Counted from the first letter of the stretch, positions 13,382 through 24,846 are shown. The stretch is 64,000 bases of DNA from Stenogyne calaminthoides (GCA_037126765.1 JBBCBC010000033.1:9686085-9750084), one strand, 5' to 3'. The notes: generated by a model from the letters alone, not told the origin. Translations and numbers: made by a program.

Positions 13382-13474
13382 AGTATAAGTGGGAGAAATT
13401 ATTAGGTTCGTGTAGGTGACATTAGATGTCACAGACTACACGAGACATGATGTAGTATACTTAAAAGCAGACTT

Positions 13475-13492
13475 TGAGTATAAGTGGGAGAT
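13475..13492 (+). other. polypurine tract of element A (duplicated upstream)
   Basis: GAGTATAAGTGGGAGATT abuts the 3' LTR and would prime plus-strand cDNA. The same GAGTATAAGTGGGAGA string occurs about 95 bp upstream at 13381-13396, so the tract has been duplicated. Confidence 0.75.
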
Positions 13493-15438
13493 TGTTGGGA
13501 TTATACTAGAAAGTATGCTTTTTACTTTGTATAATCGAAACTTAATTTTCAGACTTATTTACTGAAATAAATTGTTTATCACTGATGCGTTAAATATGAT
13601 CGAATGTTACATATATTTACTGCATAACTATTCAATAAGTCGTACGTGTTACATTGTAGTTAATTTAGTGATACCAGATCACAAAATATTAAATTAACAG
13701 TCCCTTGTAACTAAAAGTACGCCATTCACGACCTAGATGGAAATGAACAACCCATCGTGAAAGGTTGAAGTGTAAGGCTCAGATTGACTTGTCTTGACCA
13801 AGAGATTACACTAGTGCATGACTGATGCACTGAATAGGACCTACAGGAGGATAAATTCTTGAGAACCAACAAGGAAGAATTAGACCTCGGTTTCGTTATT
13901 TCTTAACCTTCGTCCCTTAAAATAGGATCACGTGGGATTGGTAACTATTGCTTTGACTTATCATGGGTAAATAATCGGTGAGATTCAATACTTTTTATCT
14001 TGGGCAATATTATCAAATCACATGTGATTGCTAAGATTTAATCTGAAAAAATCGTGTGCAAGCACGCTTGTTCGACGGCCCTTGGGAGGTTCATAAGCTT
14101 TATCATACTAAATCTTGCAAGTGGAATTAGTTTCCCAGATGGATAATAATGTTGAACCGTTCCTTGACCAAGGACAAAAGATATTAATTAATGGAAAGTC
14201 GTTTTGAAGGCTTGAATTAATTAATGGGCTAGATAATCTTAAACACGGAAATAATGACCGGAGCCATATTGACTGTAATATGGGTTAAGATGGATAGTGC
14301 AATATTAATTATGTAGTGGGATTAATTAATATTTATGGGCTTGAATTATATTGTGGCTCAATATTAGATATTCAAGGTCCATTAGAAGGTCCAATCTTAA
14401 TTCTCCTAAAGGCCCCCTAAGTAGCCCAACATATAGTCCAATAACTGAAAAGGTGATTAAAATAAAATAAATATTGTTTCTTAATTTTCCAACTAAATTT
14501 CGAAAATCATAGATATGTTGGGAGAAAGATTTTCTTTGAATTTTGTTATGGAATGAAGATATGTATTCTTGGGATACAAGATTATCTCATTAAATTCAAG
14601 AAATCTCCCACTAGGTTATCTATGATGTGATTTTCGAAAAATTAGAAAATATAGTGGGCAAGAAAGATTTTCTTGATTTTCTTGAAAAGATATTATGGAA
14701 GATATGTATTTCTTGAAATACAAGAATATCTCATAAATTCAAGAAGATCCAAATCTTGGATTCTTGACCCCAATATTTTCGAAAATATCCATAGCAAATA
14801 AGAGAGTGGGATTTTTTGGAATATTTTAATTATGGAGAAAAGAATATATGAGATATATTCAAGATTTCTTGGAGATCAAGAAAAGATTTTTTCCTCCCTA
14901 TTTCACATGTAATTTTCGTTCCCCTCTCCTCTATAAATAGGGGATGAATGTTTCATTCCCAGTAACACACAAAAATTGGTTTTTCGGAAAAAATATCAGC
15001 GTCGATAAAATATCAAATATTTTGTAACGTCGACAGATTGTATTTTTTCAAAAAACGACAATTGTGAGTAGTGTACAATTCCATGTGCTGAAAAAATTTG
15101 TAAATCCACAAAGGTGGTGCAACATATTTTATTTTCCTTTTGTTAAATCGTTCACAAGAATCCTTCCACCGGATAGTCGAACGAGGGCTAAGGGAATACT
15201 TGGGAAGTTCTTTTGGTTAGTCTAATCTGCCAAATCACTGCCATCCCAAGAGGTACGTTCACGTAAACTCGTAGAATTCCGCATGCGTAGGTTTTACGTG
15301 AATTATTATATGCATGATATGTTGTTGGATTATTATTTGAATTAATATAGGATTAATTCATGCTAGTAATAATTATAAGAATTAAATTTGTATTTAAATA
15401 TTCACCCCGAATAGATCTGTGCAACTTATTCCCCAACA
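13493..15438 (+). repeat. 3' LTR of copia A
   Basis: It is colinear with the 5' LTR from TGTTGGGATT to CCCCAACA, with its TATA box at 14932-14939. The TTATC target duplication follows at once. Confidence 0.95.
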
Positions 15439-15443
15439 TTATC
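15439..15443. repeat. target site duplication TTATC, right copy (element A)
   Basis: It is identical to 6245-6249. Removing A plus one copy restores a continuous B LTR. Confidence 0.9.
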
Positions 15444-16093
15444 CATACCGGAAACTAGTTACACTTGCAAGATTTGGTATCATAAAGCTTATGAACCTCC
15501 CAAGGGGGTAAATCGAACAAGCGTACTTGCACACGATTCTCCGTATTAAATCTTAGCAATCACATGTGACCAATAATATTACCCAAGATAAAAAGTATTG
15601 AATCTCGTTGATTCTCTACCCATGATAAGTCAAAGCAATAGTTATCAACCACACGTGATCCTATTTAAGGAACGAAGATTAAGAAATAACGAACCACTGA
15701 GGTCTAATTCTTCCTTGTTCAGTTCTGAAGAATTTGTCCTCCTGTAGGTCCTATTCAGTGCATCAGTCATGCACTAGTGTAATCTCTTGGTCAAGACAAG
15801 CCAATCTGAGCCTTACACTTCAACCTTTCAAGATGGATTGTTCATTTCCATCTAGGTCGTGAATGGTGTACTTTTAGTTACAAGGGACTGTTAATTTAAT
15901 CTTCTGTGATCTGGTATCACTAAATTAACTATAATGTAACACGTACTATTTATTGAACAGTTATGCAGTAAATATATGTAACATTCGATGATATTTAAAG
16001 CATCAGTGATAAACAATTTATTTCAGTGAATAAGTCTGAAATTCAGTTTTGACTATACAAAGTAAAAGCATACTTTCCAGTATAATCCCAACA
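15444..16093 (-). repeat. 5' LTR of copia B, outer part (split by A)
   Basis: This is the reverse complement of the first ~650 bp of the A/D LTR. On the plus strand it ends CCAGTATAATCCCAACA, i.e. TGTTGGGATTATACTGG on the coding strand, which is the D variant of the start. It is the outer end of element B, and the host sequence changes to the C' LTR at 16094. Confidence 0.9.
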
Positions 16094-16532
16094 ACCGAGA
16101 CACCCGTAGACACATATAGTGGAACTACATCAAACAGTTTATCGGATGGGTAAACCAATACCCTCTAAGGTATTTGTGCACCCATCATGAGATACTTAGT
16201 ATCTCATAGTAAGTGAGATCTTACTACACTCTCTAAGAGTATGATGCAAATCGCACACCAATCTCAATTGCATCATCAATATTCCATTCTTGATGATCCT
16301 TGATCGGGGCTATTTGAGAATCATGCTTAAGTCATCTGAGTTCTCACAACCTCAATGACAATAATGATTCATGGGAACACTTGTACGAATAAATGCAAAC
16401 AATCAAACATAATATTCAAACAAGTGTATTGCCATACATTAATATTAAATGAACTATAATATTAAGTCAAACTGAATATCATCTAGTATTATGTCCTTAC
16501 AATAGATTGTCTCTTGGACACTAACACTAACA
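16094..16532 (-). repeat. fragment of a C-type copia LTR (C')
   Basis: It is colinear in reverse with the first ~440 bp of the LTR at 45090-46701: the shared start TGTTAGTGTTAGTGTCC, the AGAGACAAT block, and the TGTCTCGG stretch are all present. Element B interrupts it exactly at ACCGA|GACACCC. The rest of C' should lie beyond B, left of the window. The first base beyond its end belongs to the gypsy element G. Confidence 0.85.
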
Positions 16533-18109
16533 CCAACAAGATCGATTGATTGAAGAATTTGGCAGGATAAAGTTAACCATTGTCAAACCAAATCAGACAA
16601 CTTCAATCTTAGCCGCAACGTCAGTCCAACCAGTGTTGAGAGGACAAGTAATAGAAGCTCAAAAGAGCGATCGACTCCTTCAACTCATTAGCAATAGAGT
16701 CAAAAGAAAATTTAACCATAGACTTTACTATAGTCTCAGATGGGGCATTAATATTTTGAGGAAGAATCTATATACCGAAGAAGGATGAGTTGCGAGATGA
16801 TATAATGAGAGAAGCTCATAGCACACTGTAATACCGTGCACCTCAATGAAACGAAGATGTACAAAGACCTTAAGAGCAACTCTTGGTGGAGAGGCATGAA
16901 ACGATCCATCGCACAGTTTGTTAAAAGGTGCCTTACCTGCCAAATGACCAAGTCTAAACATCAGCGCCCTACCGAATTGTTGAAACAACTTGAAATTCCA
17001 GAGTGGAAATAAGAACATGTGACAATGGATTTTGTGACGGGTCTACCTAAAAGTCCTAAACAACACTAAGTTGTATGGGTTGTAGTCGATAGGCTAACCA
17101 AAGTTGCACGATTTATACCAGTCAAGATGAACTGTCCAATGAATCGACTAGCTAAATTGTACATTGATGAGGTAGTACGGTTATACAGAGTTCCAACGTC
17201 GGTTGTCTCTAACCGTGATCCGTAGTTCACTTCAAAGTTTTGGAAGAGTTTGCAATTGGCAATGGGCACACAACTGAATTTCAATACTGCTTTCCATTTA
17301 CAAATTGATGGACAATTAGAGAGAACTAATTGAATTTTAGAAGATCTGCTAAGGACTTGTATTTTGGACTTCAACGGGAGCTGGGAAGATTACTTGTCCT
17401 TAGTAGAATTCGCTTATAATAATAACTATTAGCCTACCATTGGGATGACACCACATGAAGCACTCTATGGACGGAGATGCATAACACCCATTCACTGGTA
17501 TGAAGTTGGAGTGAGAAAAATATTGGGCCCATAACTAGTGGAGAAATATGTGGAAGCAATCAATAAGATTCGAGAGAAAATCAAGACCACACAGGATCGA
17601 CAAATGTCTTATGAAGACTCCGGAGAAAGAACTTACAATTCGAAAAGGGTGAGAAAGTGTTTCTGAAGGTTTCGCCTATTAATGGAATAGTCCGATTTGG
17701 GAAAAAGGGAAAGTTGAGAATGAGATACATAGGCCTGTTTGAAATCTTAGAACGAGTTGGAGACGTGGCATATCAACCTTCCCTAACCTTAGAGTTGTCT
17801 GCAATTCATGATGTTTTTCACGTATCAATGCTTCGAAGAAACGTCCTGGACCCTTTTCACCATATGACACTTGAAACTTTAGAAGTCAATAAGGATTTTA
17901 CACTAGAAGAGCGACCTATAAACATTCTAGGAAGAAAAATTAAGACTTTGAGGAATAGAGACATACCTTTAGTACTAGTACAATGAAATAGACATGGAAA
18001 GTAAGAGGCGACATTGGAGCGCGAAGGGGACATTTTGAATAAATACCCGGAGCTCTTTGAGAAATAGGTCCAAATTTCGAGGTAAAATTTTAAAAATGGT
18101 GGGGAGAGC
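16533..18109 (+). pseudogene. Ty3/gypsy pol 3' end of element G (integrase), decayed
   Basis: Conceptual reading, with several stops and shifts, gives the RNase H-integrase linker (VQPVLRGQVIEAQ near 16620), the integrase zinc finger with CLTCQMTKSKHQ (near 16932-16967), and the catalytic core pieces MDFVTGLPKSP and VVVDRLTKVARF (17020-17115). The integrase C-terminal domain (17657-17986) has the GPFEI-like block (RYIGLFEILERVG) and VFHVSMLRRN. The order and motifs fit the Del/Tekay-like gypsy group. The element's 5' part is cut off by C'. A purine tract follows at 18098-18107, just before the LTR. Confidence 0.88.
18098..18107 (+). other. polypurine tract of gypsy element G
   Basis: GGTGGGGAGA lies directly before the LTR start TATAACACCCC. 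This is the usual tract and LTR start (TGTAACACCC, here with G changed to A) of Del/Tekay-type gypsy elements. Confidence 0.75.
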
Positions 18110-18412
18110 TATAACACCCCATTCCTTTATAAATTTTGCATTTCACGATTTAAACAATTTGATAATTTATTTAAGCATTAAAGTCGTGGAATTATTTTTC
18201 TAACTAGAAGCTTATGATTTATTTAATTGAAGAGCTAACGTTTTCAATGAAGTTTTAAGAGTTTTGTAGGATGCGTACTCAAGAGGCCGGGCTCGGTTGT
18301 GACTCACTCGATACCAGCAGACAAGGAAAAATGGTCAAGTTAATTTTGAAACTAGTATGATAAAATTTATTAATAATTATAGTAAAATGATAATTCTTGT
18401 ACAGATAATGCA

Positions 18413-18578
18413 TATATATATATATATATATTTATATATATGCACACATTGGATAAGATTAGAAATATATATATATATATATAATGATAATAATAACAAA
18501 TAGATATATATACTAACTTAAAATATATACACATATATATATATATATAAAAGAAAAAGAAAAAGAAAAAGAAAAAGA
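18413..18578. repeat. (TA)n and (AAAAAG)n microsatellites
   Basis: Three TA runs (18414-18441, 18465-18483, 18530-18549) are followed by an AAAAAG run at 18550-18578, all inside the gypsy LTR. Confidence 0.85.
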
Positions 18579-19683
18579 AGTTACAATAAGATATTTTGTT
18601 TTGGGGAGCCGGATCTAATAATTAGATTTTAAAGGATTTCTTTTATCCCAACACGCAGTATTTCTTTTATCCCAATACGTAACAGAAGCACATCTTTTCT
18701 TTATTCCCTCTCTAAAGTTTTCCCTAGAACTTTCATATTCTGCACATTTCAAGCAACATAGACGATTCAAGAGCCCTTCCAAGGTACGACAAGAACAAAA
18801 ACTCATTCTTCAAACTAGATTTTTTTTTCGGACTATTAAATGTATTTCAATTTTCTTCTGCTCATTTCCTAAGAATCATGGTAATGTGATGTTTAAAATA
18901 AAAACTTCCATTTGAAAAAAAAAAACGTTTTATGTCTTGGGGTTTAGTATTTTGTTGAGTTTTCTTTTTTTCTTGTGGGATTTGCCAACTATATGACTCT
19001 TTGGTGTTTGTTGATGAATTGCATGTTGATTTTGACATTGCACGTGACTTTTATGTTCAATATTCTACTAAATCTCTTCTATTATATCTTGAGATGATTT
19101 ATATGGTAGCTATCTAGTGTCTAAAATGAGTTGAAAGCCCTATTTGTGCTTTATATGAGATAACTTTGTTGCTGAAATTTTATTTATAACACTGCATGAT
19201 TTTTCGAAGAATATTTAGGGACCTTAATGAACGATTTAACTTAAATTCTTTTACCACATTGAATTACTGGAAGTCTAGGATATGTTAATATTTCAGATTT
19301 TTCGGAGTTGTTTCCGATTTTATATGAATTTTCTCCCAAATTGCTGTTCAATGTCAAAAACACTTCGTTTTAAGGTAGTGTTTGCAAAAATTTCCGTAAT
19401 CAGCTCAATTAGATTTTAGGAGTGAAATTTTACTAGGTCGTTTTAGTGCCTCTTAGGAGATTTAGGAATTTTACCTAGACATTTTTGAAGCTTTACCATA
19501 ATTTTAGGGAATTTTTCTCACAAACAGTGTTTTTCGAGTAAATTAACAAACTGTTTTTATGCTCTATTAGAATACATGCACAATTTAACTCTATCTGAAA
19601 ATTTTACTATGAATATTTCTATTTGTTAAGATAACATTATATATATTTTTATAAATTTTAGTCATGTGTAAATTTTATGAAAA

Positions 19684-19688
19684 ATAAT
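19684..19688. repeat. target site duplication ATAAT, left copy (element F)
   Basis: ATAAT stands directly before TGATGGTCCC and again at 23355-23359, after CCCAACA. Confidence 0.9.
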
Positions 19689-21444
19689 TGATGGTCCCGA
19701 TTTGAAAACCCATTTTGCTCGTGCGGAAGCAAATCATTTTTTAAAAGCGATGCATATAAAACAGGGGTGAGGGCAGAGTGATTCCAATTTTTCCGTTTAT
19801 TAATCTCATGTGTTGTGTTTTGCTTATAATCGAATGCATATGACAATATAAGAACATAAAGCAGTAAACAACACAACAATGTATAGTGGTTCGGAGACTC
19901 AAGCTCCTACATCCACTCTCCCTGTTCCTAGGGAAATTCCTTCCAACTGGACTTATCACCCTCTCGGGTTCGCCTCTAGATTTTTAACGAGCTCTCACTC
20001 CAACGGGACTTATCACCCTCCACGGGATTGCCTATAGATGTTTACCGAGTTCACACTCCAACGGGACTTATCACCCTCACTCGGGATTGCCTACCCTCCC
20101 TTTCAGGATTGCTAGATGTTTACCGAGTTCACACTCACCTACAAACTTAACCGACTGATTTGGGTAAGGTTTGTTTGGTTTCCAACTAGGTTGAGATTTT
20201 CCCTTACATTTGTTTAGCCTCAAAGCTAAGGTTGGGAAAATCTCTCTAAGATTAGGATATTACATTTGTACTTAGATCTAGGGTAGAACACTCTTTGAAT
20301 ATATGCGTGTATTTCTTTCTCTGTGTTCTATGGTGGGAATGCTAGATGATTTGGCTTGATGGATGTTTCACGCATTTTCCACACCGAATTATGAAGGAAG
20401 AACTTATATTTATAGTGTGGATTTGAATGTTACCATTGGATGGAGTCACATTCAAATCCATACTATTCTGTAGCTTTTTGCAGCTTTTCCAGACTGGTTG
20501 TCTTCCTCTCGTTGGTCCTCGTCAGCTGATTCTAACGGCTATATTCCTCAGATTCCTCGCCTTGGAATCATTCAGGATTCTCTGAGTCTCAGTGTCTTCA
20601 GTTCCATCTGAGCCTTCAGGTCTATCTAAGCCTTTAGGTCTATCTGAGCCTTCAGCTGACTTCTCTTCAATGGACCTTTGTCCGATCGAGCATCTTGACA
20701 CTCGGTCAGCCCGAGTTGATTCTTGTCTTGAACAATCGACCCTCGGTCACTAGCACTCGAGCTAGCCCGATCATCCAGCGGCGTTCGATTCTCGGTGAAC
20801 ATGACTTCGAATGACTTCTCTTACATTGACTTCTACTTTTCGATATCTGATTACGGATTTACGATGTCAGTTTCTTCTCGCGCTTTGATCGTCGGCTCAC
20901 ATGATCGGTCGATTATAACTATCAGTCGGCATATCGGTTTATCGCATCAGTTAATACATCGGGTTAGCATATTAGGTTACTTACGTCGATCTCAATCCGC
21001 GTCGATCTTGATCATCTGCTTTCTTCTTAATTTGATCTCGATCATGTCGATCTCGTCGGTCTCATCTGCTCCTCTTACGATCGCAACCTTCTCTTACGAT
21101 CTTACGGTCGGTTTCTTTACGATCGGCTTATGCGCTCTTGATCATCCCGGATCGGTAGTGCGATACGATCATCGATCGGTCATCTGGTCATCTGATCTTC
21201 TGATCATCTGGCTTAGCTTTTCTTCTCTTCTGATTTTGCACAGCTCATCAGTTTAACTTCGAACTCATCTAACTCATCTGATCTCGATCAGTCTCGTCTG
21301 ATCTCGATCATCTACGTCTGATTTCGTGAGTTCCCCCTCAATTTGTTCTCTCGTTCCCCCTCAACTTGTTATCTGTAAATCAGCTTCAACAACACAAGTT
21401 GATAATGTTTTGGCATAATTCATCAAAACTAAAATATCCCAACA
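19689..21444 (-). repeat. 3' LTR of element F
   Basis: On the coding (minus) strand it runs TGTTGGGATATTTTAG... to ...CGGGACCATCA. A TATAAATATAAG promoter-like box lies near 20404-20417 (minus). The part at about 20500-21330 is built of many CTGATC/GATCGG/TCGATC words. Arginine- or serine-rich frames in it are by-products of that repetition. Confidence 0.85.
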
Positions 21445-21583
21445 ATTTCTCCCTTTTTGATAATGACGCCAAAACATTTAAAATATATGCATTTTTACAG
21501 AGATCGGGTTTTTGTTTTCAAAGATCAGTTCAGATTGTCACATTAAAAACTGTGATCTTTTGAACTCCCCCTCTGATACCAAT
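21445..21583 (-). other. interior of element F: primer site and polypurine tract
   Basis: At 21571-21581 the minus strand reads TGGTATCAGAG, the initiator-Met tRNA primer site, two bases from the 5' LTR. At the other end (21445-21459) the minus strand reads AAAAAGGGAGAAAT against the 3' LTR start, a polypurine tract. Between them lie about 110 bp with no open frame. Confidence 0.9.
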
Positions 21584-23354
21584 TGATGGTCCCGATTTGA
21601 AAACCCATTTTGCGCGTGCGGAAGCAAATCATTTTTAAAAGCGATGCATATAAAACAGGGGTGAGGGCAGAGTGATTCCAATTTTTCCGTTTATTAATCT
21701 CATGTGTTGTGTTTTGCTTATAATCGAATGCATATGACAATATAAGAACATAAAGCAGTAAACAACACAACAATGTATAGTGGTTCGGAGACTCAAGCTC
21801 CTACATCCACTCTCCCTGTTCCTAGGAAAATTCCTTCCAACTGGACTTATCACCCTCTCGGGTTCGCCTCTAGATTTTTAACGAGCTCTCACTCCAACGG
21901 GGACTTATCACCCTCCACCGGGATTGCTTTACGATGTTTACTGAGTTCACACTCCAACGGGACTTATCACCCTCACTTTCGGGATTGCCTACCCTCCCTT
22001 CGGGATTGCTAGATGTTTACCGAAGTTCACACTCACCTACAAACTTAACCGATCGATTTGGGTAAGGTTTGTTTGGTTTCAACTAGGTTGAGATTTTCCC
22101 CTTACATTTGTTTAGCCTCAAAAGCTAAGGTTGGGAAAATCTCTCTAAGCTTAGGATATTACATTTGTGCTTAGATCTAGGGTAGAACACTCTTTGAATA
22201 TATCGTGTATTTCTTTCTCTCGTGTTTCTATGGTGGGAATGCTAGATGATTTGGCTTGATGGATGTTTCACGCATTTCCACACCGAATTATGAAGGAAGA
22301 ACTTATATTTATAGTGTGGATTTGAATGTTACCGTTGGATGGAGTCACATTCAAATCCATACTATTCGGTAGCTTTTTGCAGCTTTTCCAGGCTGGTTGT
22401 CTTCCTCTCGTTGGTCCTCGTCCGATTCTAATTATTATATTCCTCGATTCCTCGCCTTGGAATCATTCAGATTCTCTCGAAGTCTCGGTGTCTTGATTCC
22501 ATCCGAGCCTTCAAGTCTATCTCGAGCCTTGGTCTATCTCGAGCCTTCACCGACTTCTCTTGGCCGGACCTTGTCGTCGAAGATATACTAACACTCAGCC
22601 GACCGAGTTCGGTTCTTCCGTCTTGAACAATCGACCCTCAGTCACTAAGATTTTCAGTTAACTCGATCATCGCCAGCCAGCTTACGATTCTCAGTGAGCA
22701 TGACTTTAGATGACTTCTCTTCTGATGACTTCTCGCGATCGATATCGCAGTTACGGTTACGATATCGATTTCTTCTCGCTGATCTGATCGGCTCACGCAT
22801 GATCGGTCGATTATAGCATATCAGTCGGCGCCATCGGTTTATACGCATCAGTTAGTACATCGAGGTTAGCATATTAGGTTACTTTCCGATCTCAATCCGC
22901 GTCGATCTTGATCATCTGCTCATCTTCTAATCGATCTCGATCCGCGTCGATCTCGTCGGTCTCATCTGCTCTTCTTCTGATCTGCAACCTTCTCTTGATC
23001 TTAAATTCGGTTTCTTTACGATCGGCTTATGCGCTCTTGATCACCAGATCGGTTGATGCATTTTGATCATCGTCGATCAGTCATCTGGTCATCTGGTCTT
23101 CTGATCAGCTGGCTTAGCTTTTCTTCTCTGATTTTGCACAGCTCATCAGTTTAACTTCGAACTCATCTAACTCATCTGATCTCGATCAGTCTCGTCTGCA
23201 GCCTCGTCTGATCTCGATTATCTAAGTATGATTTCGTGAGTTCCCCCTCAATTTGTTCTCTCGTTCCCCCTCAACTTGTTATCTGTAAATCAGCTTCAAC
23301 AACACAAGTTGATAATGTTTTGGCATAATTCATAAAAACTAAAATATCCCAACA
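21584..23354 (-). repeat. 5' LTR of element F
   Basis: It is a direct copy of 19689-21444. The outer thirds match closely, while the CTGATC-rich centre differs by many small indels that often fall at CAG/CTG words. Confidence 0.85.
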
Positions 23355-23359
23355 ATAAT
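23355..23359. repeat. target site duplication ATAAT, right copy (element F)
   Basis: It is identical to 19684-19688. The gypsy LTR continues from here to 24460. Confidence 0.9.
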
Positions 23360-24555
23360 CTACTACAAATTGTCTTTTCAAGGTATATGACATAAAAGAG
23401 GAGCTTAGCAAATTATTTTTCAATTAATCATCTGCTTGAATAAAATTAAAATTTCTTCGGAATGGATGACTTGAACTCGTAACAAGCATCTATAATATTT
23501 GCATGGTTTTTAAAGATGTATATGTGAATTTGCTTAATTGTTATGTCCAATATGTCTTTTACATACGAAATCGACTAACTTTTATAGTTAGAATTGTCCC
23601 TTGGGGTATGTGGAAGTCTGTTAGAATATTTTAAGCCTACTACAATCTCAGAATGACACGTGTGTATATATATATGTTTATAAGAATTAATGATTACGAG
23701 ACAAAAAGATAGCTAAATGTGTCGAGTGCAGTACGAGACTGCCAGACTCTGAGAAAGTTATTCCGCTACATCCAACGTAAAGAAAGTGGATAACATTTAA
23801 TTATTTTTGTATTAATATGAACACGCAGGTTTACAAACTATGCTCTGTGTGAAATAAGGCAAGTCTACGGGCAATGCTAAGTTGTGTCCAATAAGTAAGC
23901 TGATATGTGTGAAATTAAGCTGAGTCAGGTTTACGGATCTTGACATATACTCGCATTACGTGATAATTAGTCTTTTTAACGTAATCGTACTTAAAATGTT
24001 ATCCCACTGGGCTTCCCCTCCGGTGGAAGACTCATGATGCTACTTTAACTTTTTCAGGTCCTGTTGACGACGAAGCTGATGCATGACTGACTGGGTAGAC
24101 TCCGTTAAAGTTGCTTAACATGTTTTAAAATTATGTAAGGAGTGAATTAAGTATTGATATGATTTAAATTATGGTTTTGAATTATGTGTGGATTTCAAGG
24201 ATAATCTGTAAACCCTTTAACACTTATTTATAAAATATTTATGTGCACGTTATAACATACTCTTGGAATTATCTTATTTAGTAAGTGTTTGACTTAGAAA
24301 TGTGGGTTAGACACGAGTTAAGCACAATCATGATTAGACACTTAAAAAAAACTCGTGTTTTCATAGTTGGTCTTCCGTTTTATTCACTTTAGATATAAAA
24401 TTCTTTCAACCTAATACGTTTTTACCCTAAGTAGAGTGACACCAGTTTTGGGACACTACATCTTAAGTTTCTGATTGTTTTGGCTCCAACATTTCATTGA
24501 ATAAATCATAGCAAATGTACTTGCAAGTACGCGCAAACGTGATCATCGATCATAT

Positions 24556-24846
24556 CAATTAAAACGGACAACTAATACATGTGGAATTTTCATTATATTT
24601 GTTGTCGAACTATCAAGCTATGTTTTAAAAGCGGAAGCGAACGGTTAATCTGACAACCTTAACGCTTTCGTTCTATTGAAGCGGTTAATCTGACAACCTT
24701 AACGCTTTCGTTCAATTAAAACGGACAACTAATACATGTGGAATTTTCATTATATTTGTTGTCGAACTATCAAGCTATGTTTTAAAAGCGGAAGCGAACG
24801 GTTAATCTGACAACCTTAACGCTTTCGTTCTATTGAAGCGGTTAAG
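24556..24846. repeat. 157-bp tandem duplication with an inner repeat
   Basis: CAATTAAAACGGACAACTAA begins at 24556 and again at 24713, followed by near-identical sequence to about 24846. Inside the first unit the block GCGGTTAATCTGACAACC is itself repeated. The remaining bases 24461-25130 show no gene. Confidence 0.85.

Larger units (their letters stand above)
6250..15438 (+). mobile_element. complete Ty1/copia retrotransposon A (9.2 kb)
   Basis: It has two ~1.95-kb LTRs (6250-8199, 13493-15438) with TGTTGG...CCAACA ends, a primer site, a purine tract, a decayed gag-pol, and perfect 5-bp flanking duplications. It sits inside the LTR of element B, a relative in the opposite orientation, and is the latest insertion of its nest. 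Its coding capacity is broken, so it is structurally complete but not autonomous. Confidence 0.95.
19689..23354 (-). mobile_element. non-autonomous LTR element F: two giant LTRs, 139-bp interior
   Basis: Two direct copies (19689-21444 and 21584-23354) flank an interior of only 139 bp. That interior holds just a tRNA-iMet primer site and a purine tract. Perfect ATAAT target duplications show it inserted as a unit into the gypsy LTR, so it is a genuine transposed element rather than a tandem array. It contains no coding sequence. It resembles TRIM elements in having no interior genes, but its LTRs are much longer than is usual for TRIMs. Its purine tract and LTR start nearly match element E, which may share its source of proteins. 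Confidence 0.9.
18110..24460 (+). repeat. 3' LTR of gypsy element G, interrupted by F
   Basis: It runs from TATAACACCCC to a probable end GGGACACTACA at 24460. It is interrupted by F (19689-23354) and its 5-bp duplication, leaving about 2.68 kb of LTR. It carries AT microsatellites (18414-18560) and no gene. The end is chosen by the CACTACA terminus and is less certain than the start because no second LTR is in the window. Confidence 0.65.

Noticed and set aside
22654..22848. Arginine-rich small protein frame
   Set aside because: It arises from GATCGG/TCGATC repeats in the F LTR and is not conserved between the two LTR copies.
19689..23354. Simple tandem duplication of a 1.8-kb sequence
   Set aside because: The presence of a primer site and a purine tract in the spacer, TG/CA ends and perfect ATAAT flanks shows an LTR element instead.
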